DNA from: Nitrospirillum viridazoti CBAmc
GTDB lineage: Bacteria > Pseudomonadota > Alphaproteobacteria > Azospirillales > Azospirillaceae
Assembly: GCF_000730165.1 (NCBI RefSeq)
Contig: NZ_CP022111.1
Location: forward strand, 1,736,001-1,800,000
Reading direction: 5' to 3'
Length of the DNA stretch: 64,000 nucleotides
Shown here: positions 1 through 8,329 of the stretch, piece by piece
How the letters are laid out: each line of letters starts with the position of its first letter
How positions within the stretch are numbered: position 1 is the first letter of the stretch
Notes under the pieces: model-generated
Told to the model about the DNA's origin: nothing
Seen by the model: the letters and a program-made list of their open reading frames with translations, nothing else
The model's database searches: none
Program-made: the position numbers and the translations under genes

Positions 1-1331
1 TAGCGGCCGTAACGGCCGGCGACCATGGCATCCGCCGGCATCATCGAGGCGCCACGCCGGTTGGCGTAATTGTTGATGGTGATATTGGTGACGTTGGTGA
101 CGTTGTTCACGACCGTCAGGTTGCGGACCACGGGCCGGTTCACATACTCCACATAGCGCGGGCTGGCCCGGTACCAGGGGTGGTACGGCTCCTGCCAGCC
201 CAGCGGGCACCAGCCGACGGGCGGGTGTCCCCTGTCGTCGTAATGGGGGCCGCCGATGCTGACGCCGATGGCCACGCCGGCCCCGAAAAAGGCGACCAGC
301 GCCGGGGCGTAGACCGGCGGGGGTGGCGGCCCGCCGACAACGACGGCGCCACCGGGCGCCCAGGCCCAGCGGCCACGGATGTCCACCCAGCGCCCATAGT
401 GGAAGGGAGCGAAGCCCCAGGGCGCGTCATCGATCCAGGTCCATCCCCAGGGGGCTACATAGGCCCAGTGACCGTCGCGATAGGGCGCCCAGTCCGGCTG
501 GACCTGCGGATACCAGACCTGGCCATAGTCGGGCGTGGCCTGCCAACTGCCGTATTCGCCCAGGTCGTCGGCGCCCGGCATGGCCATGACATCCGGCGGG
601 GGCGTGGAAGAGCCGACGCGGTCGGTGCGCAGCATGGCCGTCAGGAAGGGGTCGTGTTCGGCGGGCCGCACATTGACGTTGGGCGGATTGTCGCCCGTGA
701 TCTCCCCCGTCTGTCCGCCATTGATCCGCAGGGACAGGCCCTGGCCGCTGAGTTGCGCCGACCCTTCCAGCACGGTGACGCGGGTGGGGGTGTCGGTGTC
801 GCCGGCCGAAACCTCATACCTGCCGGGTCCCTCCAGCGTCACCAGGCCGCGCGGCGTGCGCAGGCTGTAGCGTTCGCCGGGCAACAGGCCCCGTATGCGC
901 ACATAGACCTGGCCCTGCGCCAGGTCGGCGGTGAAGTCGCGGTCGTCCAGGCTGTCGATATCCAGCTCGGTGGTGCCGTCCATGATCAGCCGGGTGGTGG
1001 ACACATCGACCGTGGCGCTGGCCCCCGGCTCGGTCCACAGCGCGTTGCCGCTGGTGAGGGGGTAGTTGGGGGTGGCGGGGTCCCATTGGGTGCCGTCGGC
1101 GGTGTGGAAGGAGACGGTGCCCTGCACCCGCGCCAGCCGCCCCACCCGCGCCGGCGGATCGCCCGCGTATTGGTCGCCCCCATCGTCGTAGGCCGGGGCA
1201 CCCTCTTGAGCGCGCGCCAGATCGCCCATGAACGGGGATAGGGTCATCAGCAGCGCCAGGGCCGTCATGGCGCCGTGGCGAAGGCCGAGGCGCCTGGCTA
1301 CAGCGCGTTCAGGTACCGCATAACTGGACAT
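1..1331 (-). CDS. FecR/DUF6600-type secreted protein, truncated by window edge
   Basis: Reading leftward from an ATG at 1331, an open frame runs off the window without a stop, giving at least 443 residues. The N-terminus has a signal-like hydrophobic stretch (MTALALLMTLSPF, about residues 21-33). A FecR-like segment follows (VGRLARVQGTVSF, then LWTEPGASATVDVSTT and RTPRGLVTLEGPGRYEV), with the repeated beta pattern expected of that fold. The second half carries the aromatic DUF6600 signature: GQVWYPQVQPDWAPYRDGHW, WGWTWIDDAPWGFAPFHYGRW. The distal part ends in a V/N-rich stretch. The role is unknown; an envelope or extracellular location is inferred from the signal. The C-terminus lies outside the window. 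Confidence 0.8.
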   Translation of the reverse strand, partial: MSSYAVPERAVARRLGLRHGAMTALALLMTLSPFMGDLARAQEGAPAYDDGGDQYAGDPPARVGRLARVQGTVSFHTADGTQWDPATPNYPLTSGNALWTEPGASATVDVSTTRLIMDGTTELDIDSLDDRDFTADLAQGQVYVRIRGLLPGERYSLRTPRGLVTLEGPGRYEVSAGDTDTPTRVTVLEGSAQLSGQGLSLRINGGQTGEITGDNPPNVNVRPAEHDPFLTAMLRTDRVGSSTPPPDVMAMPGADDLGEYGSWQATPDYGQVWYPQVQPDWAPYRDGHWAYVAPWGWTWIDDAPWGFAPFHYGRWVDIRGRWAWAPGGAVVVGGPPPPPVYAPALVAFFGAGVAIGVSIGGPHYDDRGHPPVGWCPLGWQEPYHPWYRASPRYVEYVNRPVVRNLTVVNNVTNVTNITINNYANRRGASMMPADAMVAGRYGR

Positions 1332-1515
1332 GATGGCAGGTTCCACCCTGGTTCTCGTCAATCCATGTCAGGCTGCGCGCGCATGGTGGCATAACTGCGA
1401 CGAATGATGGCCCCTATTTGGACGGGGGGCGAATCCTATTGCCCAGGGCCAAACGCCGCGCGCAGAGTGCGCCCGCCCGGTCACGGAAGCCGGTTGGTGT
1501 AAGGGTTTCAGAATC

Positions 1516-2187
1516 ATGCAGCAGTCGTTGGATACCGTGCGCGGCGCCTTCGAGGCCGATAACGCCCCTCTGGTCCCCCGTGTCCAGGCCTTCCTGGCCG
1601 ATATCCTGCGCACGCCCGCGTCCCACGCCCGCTTCATGAACGAGCTGTCGTTGATGGAGCATATGGGCAGCAACAAGATCATGGCGACCCAGCATGGCGC
1701 CGGCATGGACCTGCCCACCCTGAAGCACCTGGCGGAAGAGGCACGCCATGCCTTCTTCTTCAAGCGCCATGCCGAGGGCGTGGCCCGCCGCCCGCTGGAC
1801 TATGTCCAGGCCGACCTGCTGTCGCCCGCCGCCGGCCGTCTGTATTTCCAGAAGCTGGACATCGCCGTGGAACAGGCCTTGGCGGGCGAACCGCCCCGCT
1901 CCAAGGTGCTGTACCTGCACATGTCGCTGATCGTGGAGTTCCGCGCCGTGTGGTTCTATCACCTGTATGAGACGGCGTTGCGCGGGGCGGGATCCAAAAT
2001 CTCGCTGAAAAGCCTGCTGGCGGAGGAACAGGGCCACCTGTCCGACATGGCGGAGCGGCTGGGCGCCCTGGGCGCGTGGGAACCCGCCCGCCTGGCCGCC
2101 ATGTGCCGGGCGGAAACCACCCTCTTCGGCACCCTGCTGGGCCGTCTGGAAAGGGCGGTTGCCGCCCCGACGGCGGTGGCGGCTTAA
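1516..2187 (+). CDS. ferritin-like di-iron protein
   Basis: A 223-aa soluble protein, all-helical by composition. It shows the spaced carboxylate/histidine ligands of a ferritin-like di-iron four-helix bundle: E48-H49 in LSLMEHMG, EEARH at 74-78, E141 in LIVEFRAVW, and EEQGH at 170-174. The E..H pairs on helices 2 and 4 suggest oxidase, hydroxylase or rubrerythrin-like chemistry. It has some resemblance to MiaE-type tRNA hydroxylases but lacks a convincing diagnostic match, so the substrate is not assigned. An AAGGG element lies 10 bases before the ATG. Its stop overlaps that of the convergent hydrolase gene in a shared TTAA. Confidence 0.72.
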   Translation: MQQSLDTVRGAFEADNAPLVPRVQAFLADILRTPASHARFMNELSLMEHMGSNKIMATQHGAGMDLPTLKHLAEEARHAFFFKRHAEGVARRPLDYVQADLLSPAAGRLYFQKLDIAVEQALAGEPPRSKVLYLHMSLIVEFRAVWFYHLYETALRGAGSKISLKSLLAEEQGHLSDMAERLGALGAWEPARLAAMCRAETTLFGTLLGRLERAVAAPTAVAA

Positions 2188-3053
2188 GCGATACCATCCA
2201 GCAGCAGCGGCCAGGCGCGGGCATTGCGCTCGGCGAACACGCGCAGGTGGCCGATGGCCTTGGAGCCGGCTTCCGCGGGGGTGATGACCCGGTGGCGGAT
2301 GGTGGCGGCCGGGTAGAAGTCCGCCAGACGGCGCACCCGTTCCGGCGGCATCATCTCATCATCCGCGATGCCCACCAGGGTGACGGCCCCCGTCATGCGA
2401 TCGGGCGTGGGGTGAGGCATGGACTGCCCCCAATCCACCCGATAGAAGCCGCGTGACGTGCACCAGCGCCGCCATTGCCAGAACACGCCCTTGGGCAAGT
2501 CCGCCCCCAGGCCCAACAGTCTCCCGGGCAGGTAACCGCACAACAGTGTGGCCAGCGGCCCAAGCAGGAACCAGAAGGCGACGACCGAGGGCATGTAGCT
2601 CAGCGGGTGCTTGGTCCAATGGGCGGGACCGGACGCCACGGCGATCAGCCGCGCCACCCGTCCCGCATTGGCGTGAAAGGGCAGGCATAGGCCGCCCAGG
2701 GAATGGCCAATCACCCAAATCTCCGTTTCCGGATAATGGTCGCACAGCCAATCCAGGGCCGCCGCCTGGTCGATCACACCCCACATCGCCATGGTGGCGC
2801 CGGATCGGGTGACCGGCCCGGCGGCCGAGGCACCGAAATCGCGGTAGTCATAGGTCAGCACCGCCGCGTCCCGGGCCTGGGCCAGCCAGGCGGCGAAACG
2901 CGTGTAGTAGTCGCGCGGCACGCCGGTGGCGCCATGCAGCACGACAGCCAGCCGGGGCTCGCGCCCGTCAGGCGGCAGGACCAGGCGTCCGGCCAGTTGA
3001 GCGCCGTCCGGGGTGGTGATGTGTACCGACTGGTCGCCCGTATCGTCCGTCAT
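2184..3053 (-). CDS. alpha/beta hydrolase (serine hydrolase, S33-like)
   Basis: A 289-aa cytoplasmic alpha/beta-hydrolase. The oxyanion-side motif VVLHGATG lies at 37-44 and the nucleophile elbow GHSLGG at 116-121 (Ser118); a late aspartate sits in GIADDEMMPPERV and a histidine in KAIGHLRVF. There is no signal peptide. The substrate cannot be read from sequence; small-molecule esters or amides are typical of the family. It is divergent from a TetR-family gene, with a perfect inverted repeat in the 95-bp gap, so it is probably that repressor's target. It converges on the ferritin-like gene with a 4-base overlap. Confidence 0.85.
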   Translation of the reverse strand: MTDDTGDQSVHITTPDGAQLAGRLVLPPDGREPRLAVVLHGATGVPRDYYTRFAAWLAQARDAAVLTYDYRDFGASAAGPVTRSGATMAMWGVIDQAAALDWLCDHYPETEIWVIGHSLGGLCLPFHANAGRVARLIAVASGPAHWTKHPLSYMPSVVAFWFLLGPLATLLCGYLPGRLLGLGADLPKGVFWQWRRWCTSRGFYRVDWGQSMPHPTPDRMTGAVTLVGIADDEMMPPERVRRLADFYPAATIRHRVITPAEAGSKAIGHLRVFAERNARAWPLLLDGIA

Positions 3054-3077
3054 CCATCCCTCCCCCGTCCGTCGCGA

Positions 3078-3107
3078 CCCGTTCTATGGTGATCGCCATA
3101 GAACGGG
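3078..3107. promoter_or_regulatory. perfect inverted repeat, probable TetR-family operator
   Basis: CCCGTTCTATGG (3078-3089) and CCATAGAACGGG (3096-3107) are exact reverse complements separated by TGATCG. The 12-6-12 dyad lies between the divergent hydrolase start (3053) and the TetR start (3149), where a repressor would control both promoters. It would overlap a longer version of the TetR ORF that opens at 3086, which argues for the 3149 start. Confidence 0.75.
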
Positions 3108-3148
3108 ATATCACTAGACCGACCGACATACAATTGGCATTAAGGGGC

Positions 3149-3697
3149 ATGCCGCGCCTGTCCGATGCCAAGAAACATTTCGTCGATACCGCCGTGACCC
3201 TGTTCCGGCGCAAGGGCTACAATGGCGTGGGCCTGAACGAGATCATCGCCGTCAGCGGTGCGCCCAAGGGTTCGTTCTATCACCACTTCCCCGGCGGCAA
3301 GGAAGAGCTGGCGGAAGAGGCGGCCCGCCTGGCCGGGCACCGCATCGCCCGCCTGATCGACCAGGCCTTCACCGACGCGCCCACCTTCGCCGACGGCGTG
3401 CACGCCCTGGCCGACACCATCGCAGACTGGTTCGAGGCGTCGGACTGGCGCGACGGTTGCCCCGTGACCGCTCTGGTCATCGGCGCCATTCCCGATTCCA
3501 CCCGCCTGTCCGCCGTGGTGGCGGAGGTGCTGGAGGATTGGGCCGTGCGCACGGCGGGCCATGCCGAACGCCTGGGCGTCAGCGACCCGCGGGAACGGGC
3601 GGCACGCTTTTTCATCGCGCTGGAGGGCGCCTGGCTGCTGGCCCGGGTGCAACGCACCCGTGCGCCGTTCAAGCTGGCGGCCGCCATGGTGCTGTGA
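3149..3697 (+). CDS. TetR/AcrR family transcriptional regulator
   Basis: A 182-aa regulator with an N-terminal TetR helix-turn-helix: AKKHFVDTAVTLFRRKGYNG (7-26), then GLNEIIAVSGAPKGSFYHHF (28-47) containing the recognition helix with the usual K-GSFYHHF ending. The C-terminal ligand domain (about 60-182) contains a DGCPVTAL motif resembling YxaF/LmrA-type repressors. The start at 3149 is chosen over 3086 because AAGGGG lies just before it and the HTH begins at the usual distance from the N-terminus. Autorepression and control of the divergent hydrolase are inferred from the dyad at 3078-3107. The racemase gene follows 38 bases downstream and may be co-transcribed. Confidence 0.88.
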   Translation: MPRLSDAKKHFVDTAVTLFRRKGYNGVGLNEIIAVSGAPKGSFYHHFPGGKEELAEEAARLAGHRIARLIDQAFTDAPTFADGVHALADTIADWFEASDWRDGCPVTALVIGAIPDSTRLSAVVAEVLEDWAVRTAGHAERLGVSDPRERAARFFIALEGAWLLARVQRTRAPFKLAAAMVL

Positions 3698-3735
3698 GAG
3701 CGTTTCCCTCGCACGAAGCGAAGGGGGCGTCCACC

Positions 3736-4431
3736 ATGCGTATGCTAGGCCTGATCGGCGGGATGAGCTGGGAAAGCACCACGCTCTGTTACCGGCATCT
3801 CAACACCATCGCCCGTGACCGGCTGGGCGGGCTGCATTCCGCCCGCCTGCTGCTGTGGTCGGTGGATTTCGCCGAGGTGGCGGCCAAGCAGCATGCGGGT
3901 GACTGGGCCGGCGCCGGGGCCCTGATGGCCGATGCCGCCCGCCGCCTGCAGGACGCGGGCGCCGAGGCGCTGATGATCGGCACCAACACCATGCACAAGA
4001 CGGCGGACGCCGTGCGCGCCGCGACCAGCATCCCCCTGCTGCATATCGCCGACGCCACCGGCCGCGCCCTGAAAGCCGGCGGCAGCGTCCGCCCCGCCCT
4101 GCTGGCCACGCGCTATACCATGGAACAGGACTTCTACCGCGGCCACCTGGCCCAGCATTATGGCGTGGATACCCTGGTGCCGGACGCCGCCGGACGGGAC
4201 ACCGTCCACCGCGTCATCTACGAGGAACTGTGCCGGGGCATCGTGCTGCCCGACTCCAAGGCCGCCATCCTGGCGGAGGTGGATCGCCTGCGCGCGGCGG
4301 GTGCCGACGGCGTCATCCTGGGCTGCACGGAAATCGGCATGATCATGGGTCAGGGCGACAGTGACCTGCCAGTATTCGATACGACGCGGTTGCATGCCGA
4401 GATGGCGATGGACTTCGCGTTAACAGATTAA
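3736..4431 (+). CDS. aspartate/glutamate racemase family protein (YgeA-like)
   Basis: A 231-aa PLP-independent racemase of the Asp/Glu/hydantoin family, starting MRMLGLIGGMSWEST. The first catalytic position is threonine, not cysteine (GTNTMHK, Thr85); the second is cysteine (LGCTEIG, Cys197). This Thr/Cys combination is the one described for E. coli YgeA, so the protein should favour a one-direction or broad-specificity amino-acid racemase role rather than MurI-type glutamate racemisation. The ATG at 3736 is preferred because the family alignment starts exactly there; a longer in-frame ORF begins inside the TetR gene. It lies 38 bases downstream of tetR on the same strand. Confidence 0.85.
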   Translation: MRMLGLIGGMSWESTTLCYRHLNTIARDRLGGLHSARLLLWSVDFAEVAAKQHAGDWAGAGALMADAARRLQDAGAEALMIGTNTMHKTADAVRAATSIPLLHIADATGRALKAGGSVRPALLATRYTMEQDFYRGHLAQHYGVDTLVPDAAGRDTVHRVIYEELCRGIVLPDSKAAILAEVDRLRAAGADGVILGCTEIGMIMGQGDSDLPVFDTTRLHAEMAMDFALTD

Positions 4432-4514
4432 TATTTGAACGTTTTACGCCTATGGATTGCAATCCTCCATAGGAACGCTAGCATGGCGCCAGCGCGTCGG
4501 TTGGCGGGGTATGG

Positions 4515-5045
4515 GTGTTGTCCAAGTGGGTGAAGGGGGCCTTGGGCCTGGCCATCGTGGCCATCGTCGTTGCCGGATGGAATCTGGTCAGCGTCACCCT
4601 GCCCGTGGCCCGCGCGCTGGACCAGGATTCGCGCAATACCGCCGTTCATGTCGTCGCCTATCACCGGGCCCTGCTGCTGCCGGGCACCCTGGTGGTGGAC
4701 GTCTGGGGCGCGGCGCCCACGGCCACGCCGCTGGATGTGCTGCGCGTCCTGCTGCAAGCCGCCGCCACCTTGGATGAGCGCAGCTATGACACCGTGGTCC
4801 TGGCCTATCGCGGCCGGCCCCGCTTCACCTTGCCCGGCTTTTACTTCCAGCAGCTGGGCCATGATTACGGCCAAGGCGAGAACGCCACCGCCCTGATTCG
4901 GACCCTGCCGCAGAACGTGCGCACCTTGGATGGCAACGCCGCGTTCGAGACCTGGACCGGCGGCATGCTGGGTGTCCTGGACCGGCAGATGGACGACGTG
5001 CTGACCTTCAGCCGGCGCTGGTGGATGGAACCCCACACCTCTTGA
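4515..5045 (+). CDS. hypothetical membrane-anchored protein
   Basis: 176 aa from a GTG start. One N-terminal hydrophobic segment (about 9-25, GALGLAIVAIVVAGWNL) would anchor the protein with the rest outside. The remainder is a mixed alpha/beta domain with no motif I recognise; it ends in TFSRRWWMEPHTS. It stands alone, convergent with the ClpP-like gene, whose stop is 6 bases away. GTG is chosen because it immediately precedes a basic N-terminus and the transmembrane helix. No function assigned. Confidence 0.6.
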   Translation: MLSKWVKGALGLAIVAIVVAGWNLVSVTLPVARALDQDSRNTAVHVVAYHRALLLPGTLVVDVWGAAPTATPLDVLRVLLQAAATLDERSYDTVVLAYRGRPRFTLPGFYFQQLGHDYGQGENATALIRTLPQNVRTLDGNAAFETWTGGMLGVLDRQMDDVLTFSRRWWMEPHTS

Positions 5046-5051
5046 GGCGTG

Positions 5052-5894
5052 CTACCGCTCTCGCATGAGGTGCACGCCGCCCACGGTGCGCTCCAGATTG
5101 GCCAGCACGTCCGGAGGCAAAGGCCCCGCCGGCGCCTCCAGTCCCATCACCCCGTAGCGGCCGGCCAACAGGGCCGGCGCCAGGCACCACCACACCTGGT
5201 CACGCGCCGCGCCGGGATGATCGGCCAGATAGGCGTCAGCCGCTTGGTCGATGTCATCCAGCAGGGCCGGGGCGACGCCCCACTGCCCATAGAGCGCCGC
5301 GATGGCCTGGCGCAGGCTGGCGGCGTTTTGGCGGCGGGCGGCCAGGATGGCCTCCACTGTGGCGCCCCCCAGGTCGGGCGGCGTCACTGTCACGCCGTCC
5401 TGGGCCAGGTTGGGGATCTGGCCGCGGATAGCGTCCATCTGCGCCATCAGGCGGGCGCGGGCGTCGGCGGTGTCGCGCGGGTCCAGGCTGTTGGTCGAAT
5501 GGAATTCCACCACGCCGCCGGGCGCCACCGTCTTGCGCCGTCCCGCCAGGAAGGGCAGCAGGGCGCAGGCCGAGGCGCAGCGCCCCTCGACCATCACGTC
5601 CAGCTGCCGCCCATGGATCAGGCGGGCCATTTCCAGAGCGACCGCCACGTCGCCGCCCCCCGAATCCAGCACCAGGGTCCGCGTCTCCGGCGTCAGGTTG
5701 CGGGCCAGCAGGTCAGCATCCCCGAGCGGATGCTCGCCCGGCAGGAAGCGCCGGGGCAGGATTTCACCATGGAAGGCCAAGGTGGCGGCGTCCACCCGCC
5801 GCCACGCCCGGTCCTGATAGGCCTGGGCGCATGCCGCCATCGGGTGCAGCAGGACCACGGTCAGCAGGCTGACATATAAAAGCCGGCCCCTCAC
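5052..5894 (-). CDS. exported ClpP/crotonase-fold protein
   Basis: 280 aa with a Sec signal (LLYVSLLTVVLLHPMAACAQ). The core matches the ClpP/NfeD-type serine-protease fold found in periplasmic ClpP-like proteins: VLDSGGGDVAVALEMARLI, then a putative nucleophile in GRCASACALLPFLAG, then GGVVEFHS, where the histidine could complete the dyad. The C-terminal 120 residues are unassigned. Only a GTG start is available (5894) and its ribosome site is weak. Substrate and partner unknown. Possible roles are envelope proteolysis or a catalytically dead scaffold. Confidence 0.72.
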   Translation of the reverse strand: MRGRLLYVSLLTVVLLHPMAACAQAYQDRAWRRVDAATLAFHGEILPRRFLPGEHPLGDADLLARNLTPETRTLVLDSGGGDVAVALEMARLIHGRQLDVMVEGRCASACALLPFLAGRRKTVAPGGVVEFHSTNSLDPRDTADARARLMAQMDAIRGQIPNLAQDGVTVTPPDLGGATVEAILAARRQNAASLRQAIAALYGQWGVAPALLDDIDQAADAYLADHPGAARDQVWWCLAPALLAGRYGVMGLEAPAGPLPPDVLANLERTVGGVHLMRER

Positions 5895-6080
5895 GGAGCG
5901 TCCGGGGGAAAATACAGGCGGCGCGGAAGATGGTGCATGGACGGCCTGGAATGGTTGCGATCAGCGCATCACGGGGGTCGCCGCATGGAACTGACACGAT
6001 AGCTTGCTACTGTACCCGCAGCGCCCAGGCCCTCGATAGAGCGGTCAAGGGTGTACCCCATTGCACCGAGGAGGAGCGTC

Positions 6081-6512
6081 ATGGCCCAGTTGAAGCGCAC
6101 CGCGAATGCCGTCTGGCATGGAACCGGCAAGGATGGCGACGGCACCCTGACGACGCAGAGCGCCACGCTGTCCAGCGTGCCCTATTCCTACATCGCCCGC
6201 TTCGGCGACGGCAAAGGCACCAACCCCGAAGAGCTGATCGCCGCCGCCCACGCCGGTTGCTTCAGCATGGCGCTGGCCTTCATGCTGTCCGGCGCCGGCT
6301 TCACCCCGGAGGAAATCAAGGCCGACGCGGTGCTGACCATGGAGGGCGAAGGGGGCGGCTGGCGCATTTCCGCCGTGAAGCTGACGGTGCGCGCCAAGAT
6401 CCCGGGGATCGAGCCCGGCAAGTTCCAGGACCTGGCCGCCGAGGCCAAGGCCAACTGCCCGGTGTCGCGCGTGCTCAACGCCGAGATCACCCTGGACGCC
6501 GCCCTGGCCTGA
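6081..6512 (+). CDS. osmC: OsmC family peroxidase
   Basis: A 143-aa OsmC-type thiol peroxidase that reduces organic hydroperoxides. The two catalytic cysteines are C60 (AAHAGCFSMAL) and C126 (ANCPVSRVL), a spacing almost identical to E. coli OsmC (C59/C125). The TNPEELIAAAHAGC block and absence of the Ohr-type N-terminus separate it from Ohr. A GAGGAG ribosome site lies 5-10 bases before the ATG at 6081. Monocistronic, closed by a bidirectional terminator shared with the convergent DAHP synthase gene. Together with catalase/OxyR it belongs to the oxidative-defence set of this window. Confidence 0.92.
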   Translation: MAQLKRTANAVWHGTGKDGDGTLTTQSATLSSVPYSYIARFGDGKGTNPEELIAAAHAGCFSMALAFMLSGAGFTPEEIKADAVLTMEGEGGGWRISAVKLTVRAKIPGIEPGKFQDLAAEAKANCPVSRVLNAEITLDAALA

Positions 6513-6536
6513 TCGTCACGGCCCGGTACAAGAGCG

Positions 6537-6571
6537 AACGGGCGGGGCCTTGCGGCGCCCGCCCGTTTTTA
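6537..6571. terminator. bidirectional rho-independent terminator
   Basis: A GC-rich stem formed by 6537-6549 and 6554-6567 (AACGGGCGG... pairing with ...CCGCCCGTT, one bulged base) is followed on the + strand by TTTTT. It lies between the convergent osmC and class II DAHP synthase genes. Confidence 0.8.
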
Positions 6572-6591
6572 TTCCGATTGCGGAATGAGCC

Positions 6592-7986
6592 TTACTCGGC
6601 GGCCTCGATGCGGCGCGGCTGGCCGGACCGGCTGGCCTTCAGCCCTTCGGCCACCAGGAAGGCCAGCTCCAGCGCCTGGTTGGCGTTCAGGCGCGGGTCG
6701 CAAGCGGTGTGGTAGCGTTGGGCCAGCGCGTGCTCGGTGATGGCCTGGGCGCCGCCGGTGCACTCCGTCACGTCCTGGCCGGTCATCTCGAAATGCACGC
6801 CGCCGGCATGCACACCTTCAGCCCGGCAGGCTTCGAAGAAGCCCCGCACCTCGGCCAAAATGCGCTCGAACGGGCGCGTCTTGTAGCCGGTGGCCGACTT
6901 GATGGTGTTGCCGTGCATGGGGTCGCAGCTCCACACCACGGTGCGACCTTCGTCCCGCACCCGGCGCAGCAGCGGCGCCAGCTTGTCCGCCACCTTGTCA
7001 TGACCCATGCGGGCGATCAGCGTCAGGCGGCCGGCCTCGTCCGTCGGGTTCAGGATGTCGATCAGGCGGATCAGCTCATCCGGGTCCGTGGTCGGGCCGC
7101 ACTTCAGGCCGATGGGGTTTTTCACGCCGCGCAGGAATTCCACGTGCGCGCCATCGGGCTGGCGGGTGCGGTCGCCGATCCACAGCATGTGGGCGGAGAC
7201 GTCGTACCAATCGCCCGTGGTGCTGTCGACGCGGGTCAGCGCCTGCTCATAAGGCAGCAGCAGGGCCTCATGGCTGGTGAAAAACTCCGTCTCGCGGATT
7301 TGGGCGGTGGTCTCCGCCGTGATGCCGCAGGCGGCCATGAAGGCCAGCGCCTCATCCAGGCGGTTGGCCAGGTCGCGGTAGCGCTCCCCCTGGGGGCTGC
7401 GGTCGACGAAGCCCAGGTTCCACTGGTGCACCTTGTGCAGGTCGGCATAGCCGCCCTGGGCGAAGGCGCGCAGCAGGTTCAGCGTGCTGGCGGCCTGGTT
7501 GTAGGCCTGCACCATGCGCTCCGGATCCGGCACCCGCGCCTCGGCCGTGAAGTCGAAGCCGTTGATGATGTCGCCACGGTACGAAGGCAGCGAGACGCCA
7601 CCGATATCCTCAAGGTCGGCGGAGCGCGGCTTGGCGAACTGGCCGGCCATGCGGCCCACCTTGACCACCGGCGTGGCACCGCCAAAGGTCAGCACCACCG
7701 CCATCTGCAGCATCACGCGGAAGGTGTCGCGGATGTTGTTGGGGTGGAACTCGGCGAAGCTTTCGGCGCAGTCACCGCCTTGCAGCAGGAAACCCTGGCC
7801 CTTGGCCACGCGCCCCAGGTGATCCTTCAGGCGGCGGGCCTCACCGGCGAAGACCAGCGGCGGATAGTTGGCGAGGCGGGCCTCCACAGCTTCCAGGCGC
7901 CGGGTGTCGGGATATGCCGGCATCTGCCGCACGTCCCGAGACCGCCAGCTATCGGGCGCCCAGCGCCCCGCCTTATCCTGTGCCAT
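6592..7986 (-). CDS. aroF: class II 3-deoxy-7-phosphoheptulonate synthase
   Basis: A 464-aa plant/actinobacterial-type DAHP synthase, which condenses phosphoenolpyruvate and erythrose-4-phosphate as the first step of the shikimate pathway. Full-length family features are present: W.PDSWR near the N-terminus, QGGDCAESF (metal/PEP pocket cysteine), [16 protein letters not shown], a conserved [20 protein letters not shown] segment, [11 protein letters not shown], and CDPMHGN near 330. Its length is normal for class II. The gene symbol is generic: bacterial class II enzymes are variously named aroF, aroG or aroH. Monocistronic; its promoter lies in the 343-bp gap shared with the divergent subtilase gene. 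Feedback regulation cannot be read from sequence. Confidence 0.95.
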   Translation of the reverse strand: MAQDKAGRWAPDSWRSRDVRQMPAYPDTRRLEAVEARLANYPPLVFAGEARRLKDHLGRVAKGQGFLLQGGDCAESFAEFHPNNIRDTFRVMLQMAVVLTFGGATPVVKVGRMAGQFAKPRSADLEDIGGVSLPSYRGDIINGFDFTAEARVPDPERMVQAYNQAASTLNLLRAFAQGGYADLHKVHQWNLGFVDRSPQGERYRDLANRLDEALAFMAACGITAETTAQIRETEFFTSHEALLLPYEQALTRVDSTTGDWYDVSAHMLWIGDRTRQPDGAHVEFLRGVKNPIGLKCGPTTDPDELIRLIDILNPTDEAGRLTLIARMGHDKVADKLAPLLRRVRDEGRTVVWSCDPMHGNTIKSATGYKTRPFERILAEVRGFFEACRAEGVHAGGVHFEMTGQDVTECTGGAQAITEHALAQRYHTACDPRLNANQALELAFLVAEGLKASRSGQPRRIEAAE

Positions 7987-8329
7987 GACCCACCTCGTGA
8001 AACCCGAAAACCGGCCTGAATTCCAAGACTTTAAGAGTAGCGACGGAGGTATCCGACGATCGCGGGCGCGAACGCCCCTTCAAGTCTGGCAGCAAGCCGG
8101 TCTCGTTATGTACTGCCCCGTTTTATACTTTTCCAGTCTTCTTGAGGCCCTTCCGCGCATTACTGTTACCCAGCAAACGCGGTTGCCCGTCGCAGCAGCC
8201 CTTGAACCAGTCACCACCCTATCCAGATGGCCGAGTCCAGGCCTAGCCGAAATGGCGTAGGCTATCCGTCCTCACGTGCCCAAAACGGGCCGATCATCAG
8301 GCCACCAAAGGCGGCTGGGAGAGCATGAC
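7987..8329. other. 343-bp divergent intergenic region
   Basis: Lies between the divergent DAHP synthase and S8 autotransporter genes. An AT-richer patch (about 8100-8150, including GTTTTATACTTTTCC) is the most promoter-like part. I see no gene, tRNA or obvious riboswitch, and no strong dyad. Confidence 0.6.

Noticed and set aside
180-1241. 353-aa + strand frame over the DUF6600 gene
   Set aside because: The minus-strand frame has a signal segment, FecR-like domain and DUF6600 signature; this one has none.
3457-3735. N-terminal extension of the racemase back into tetR
   Set aside because: The extension is a shadow of tetR codons; the family N-terminus begins exactly at 3736.
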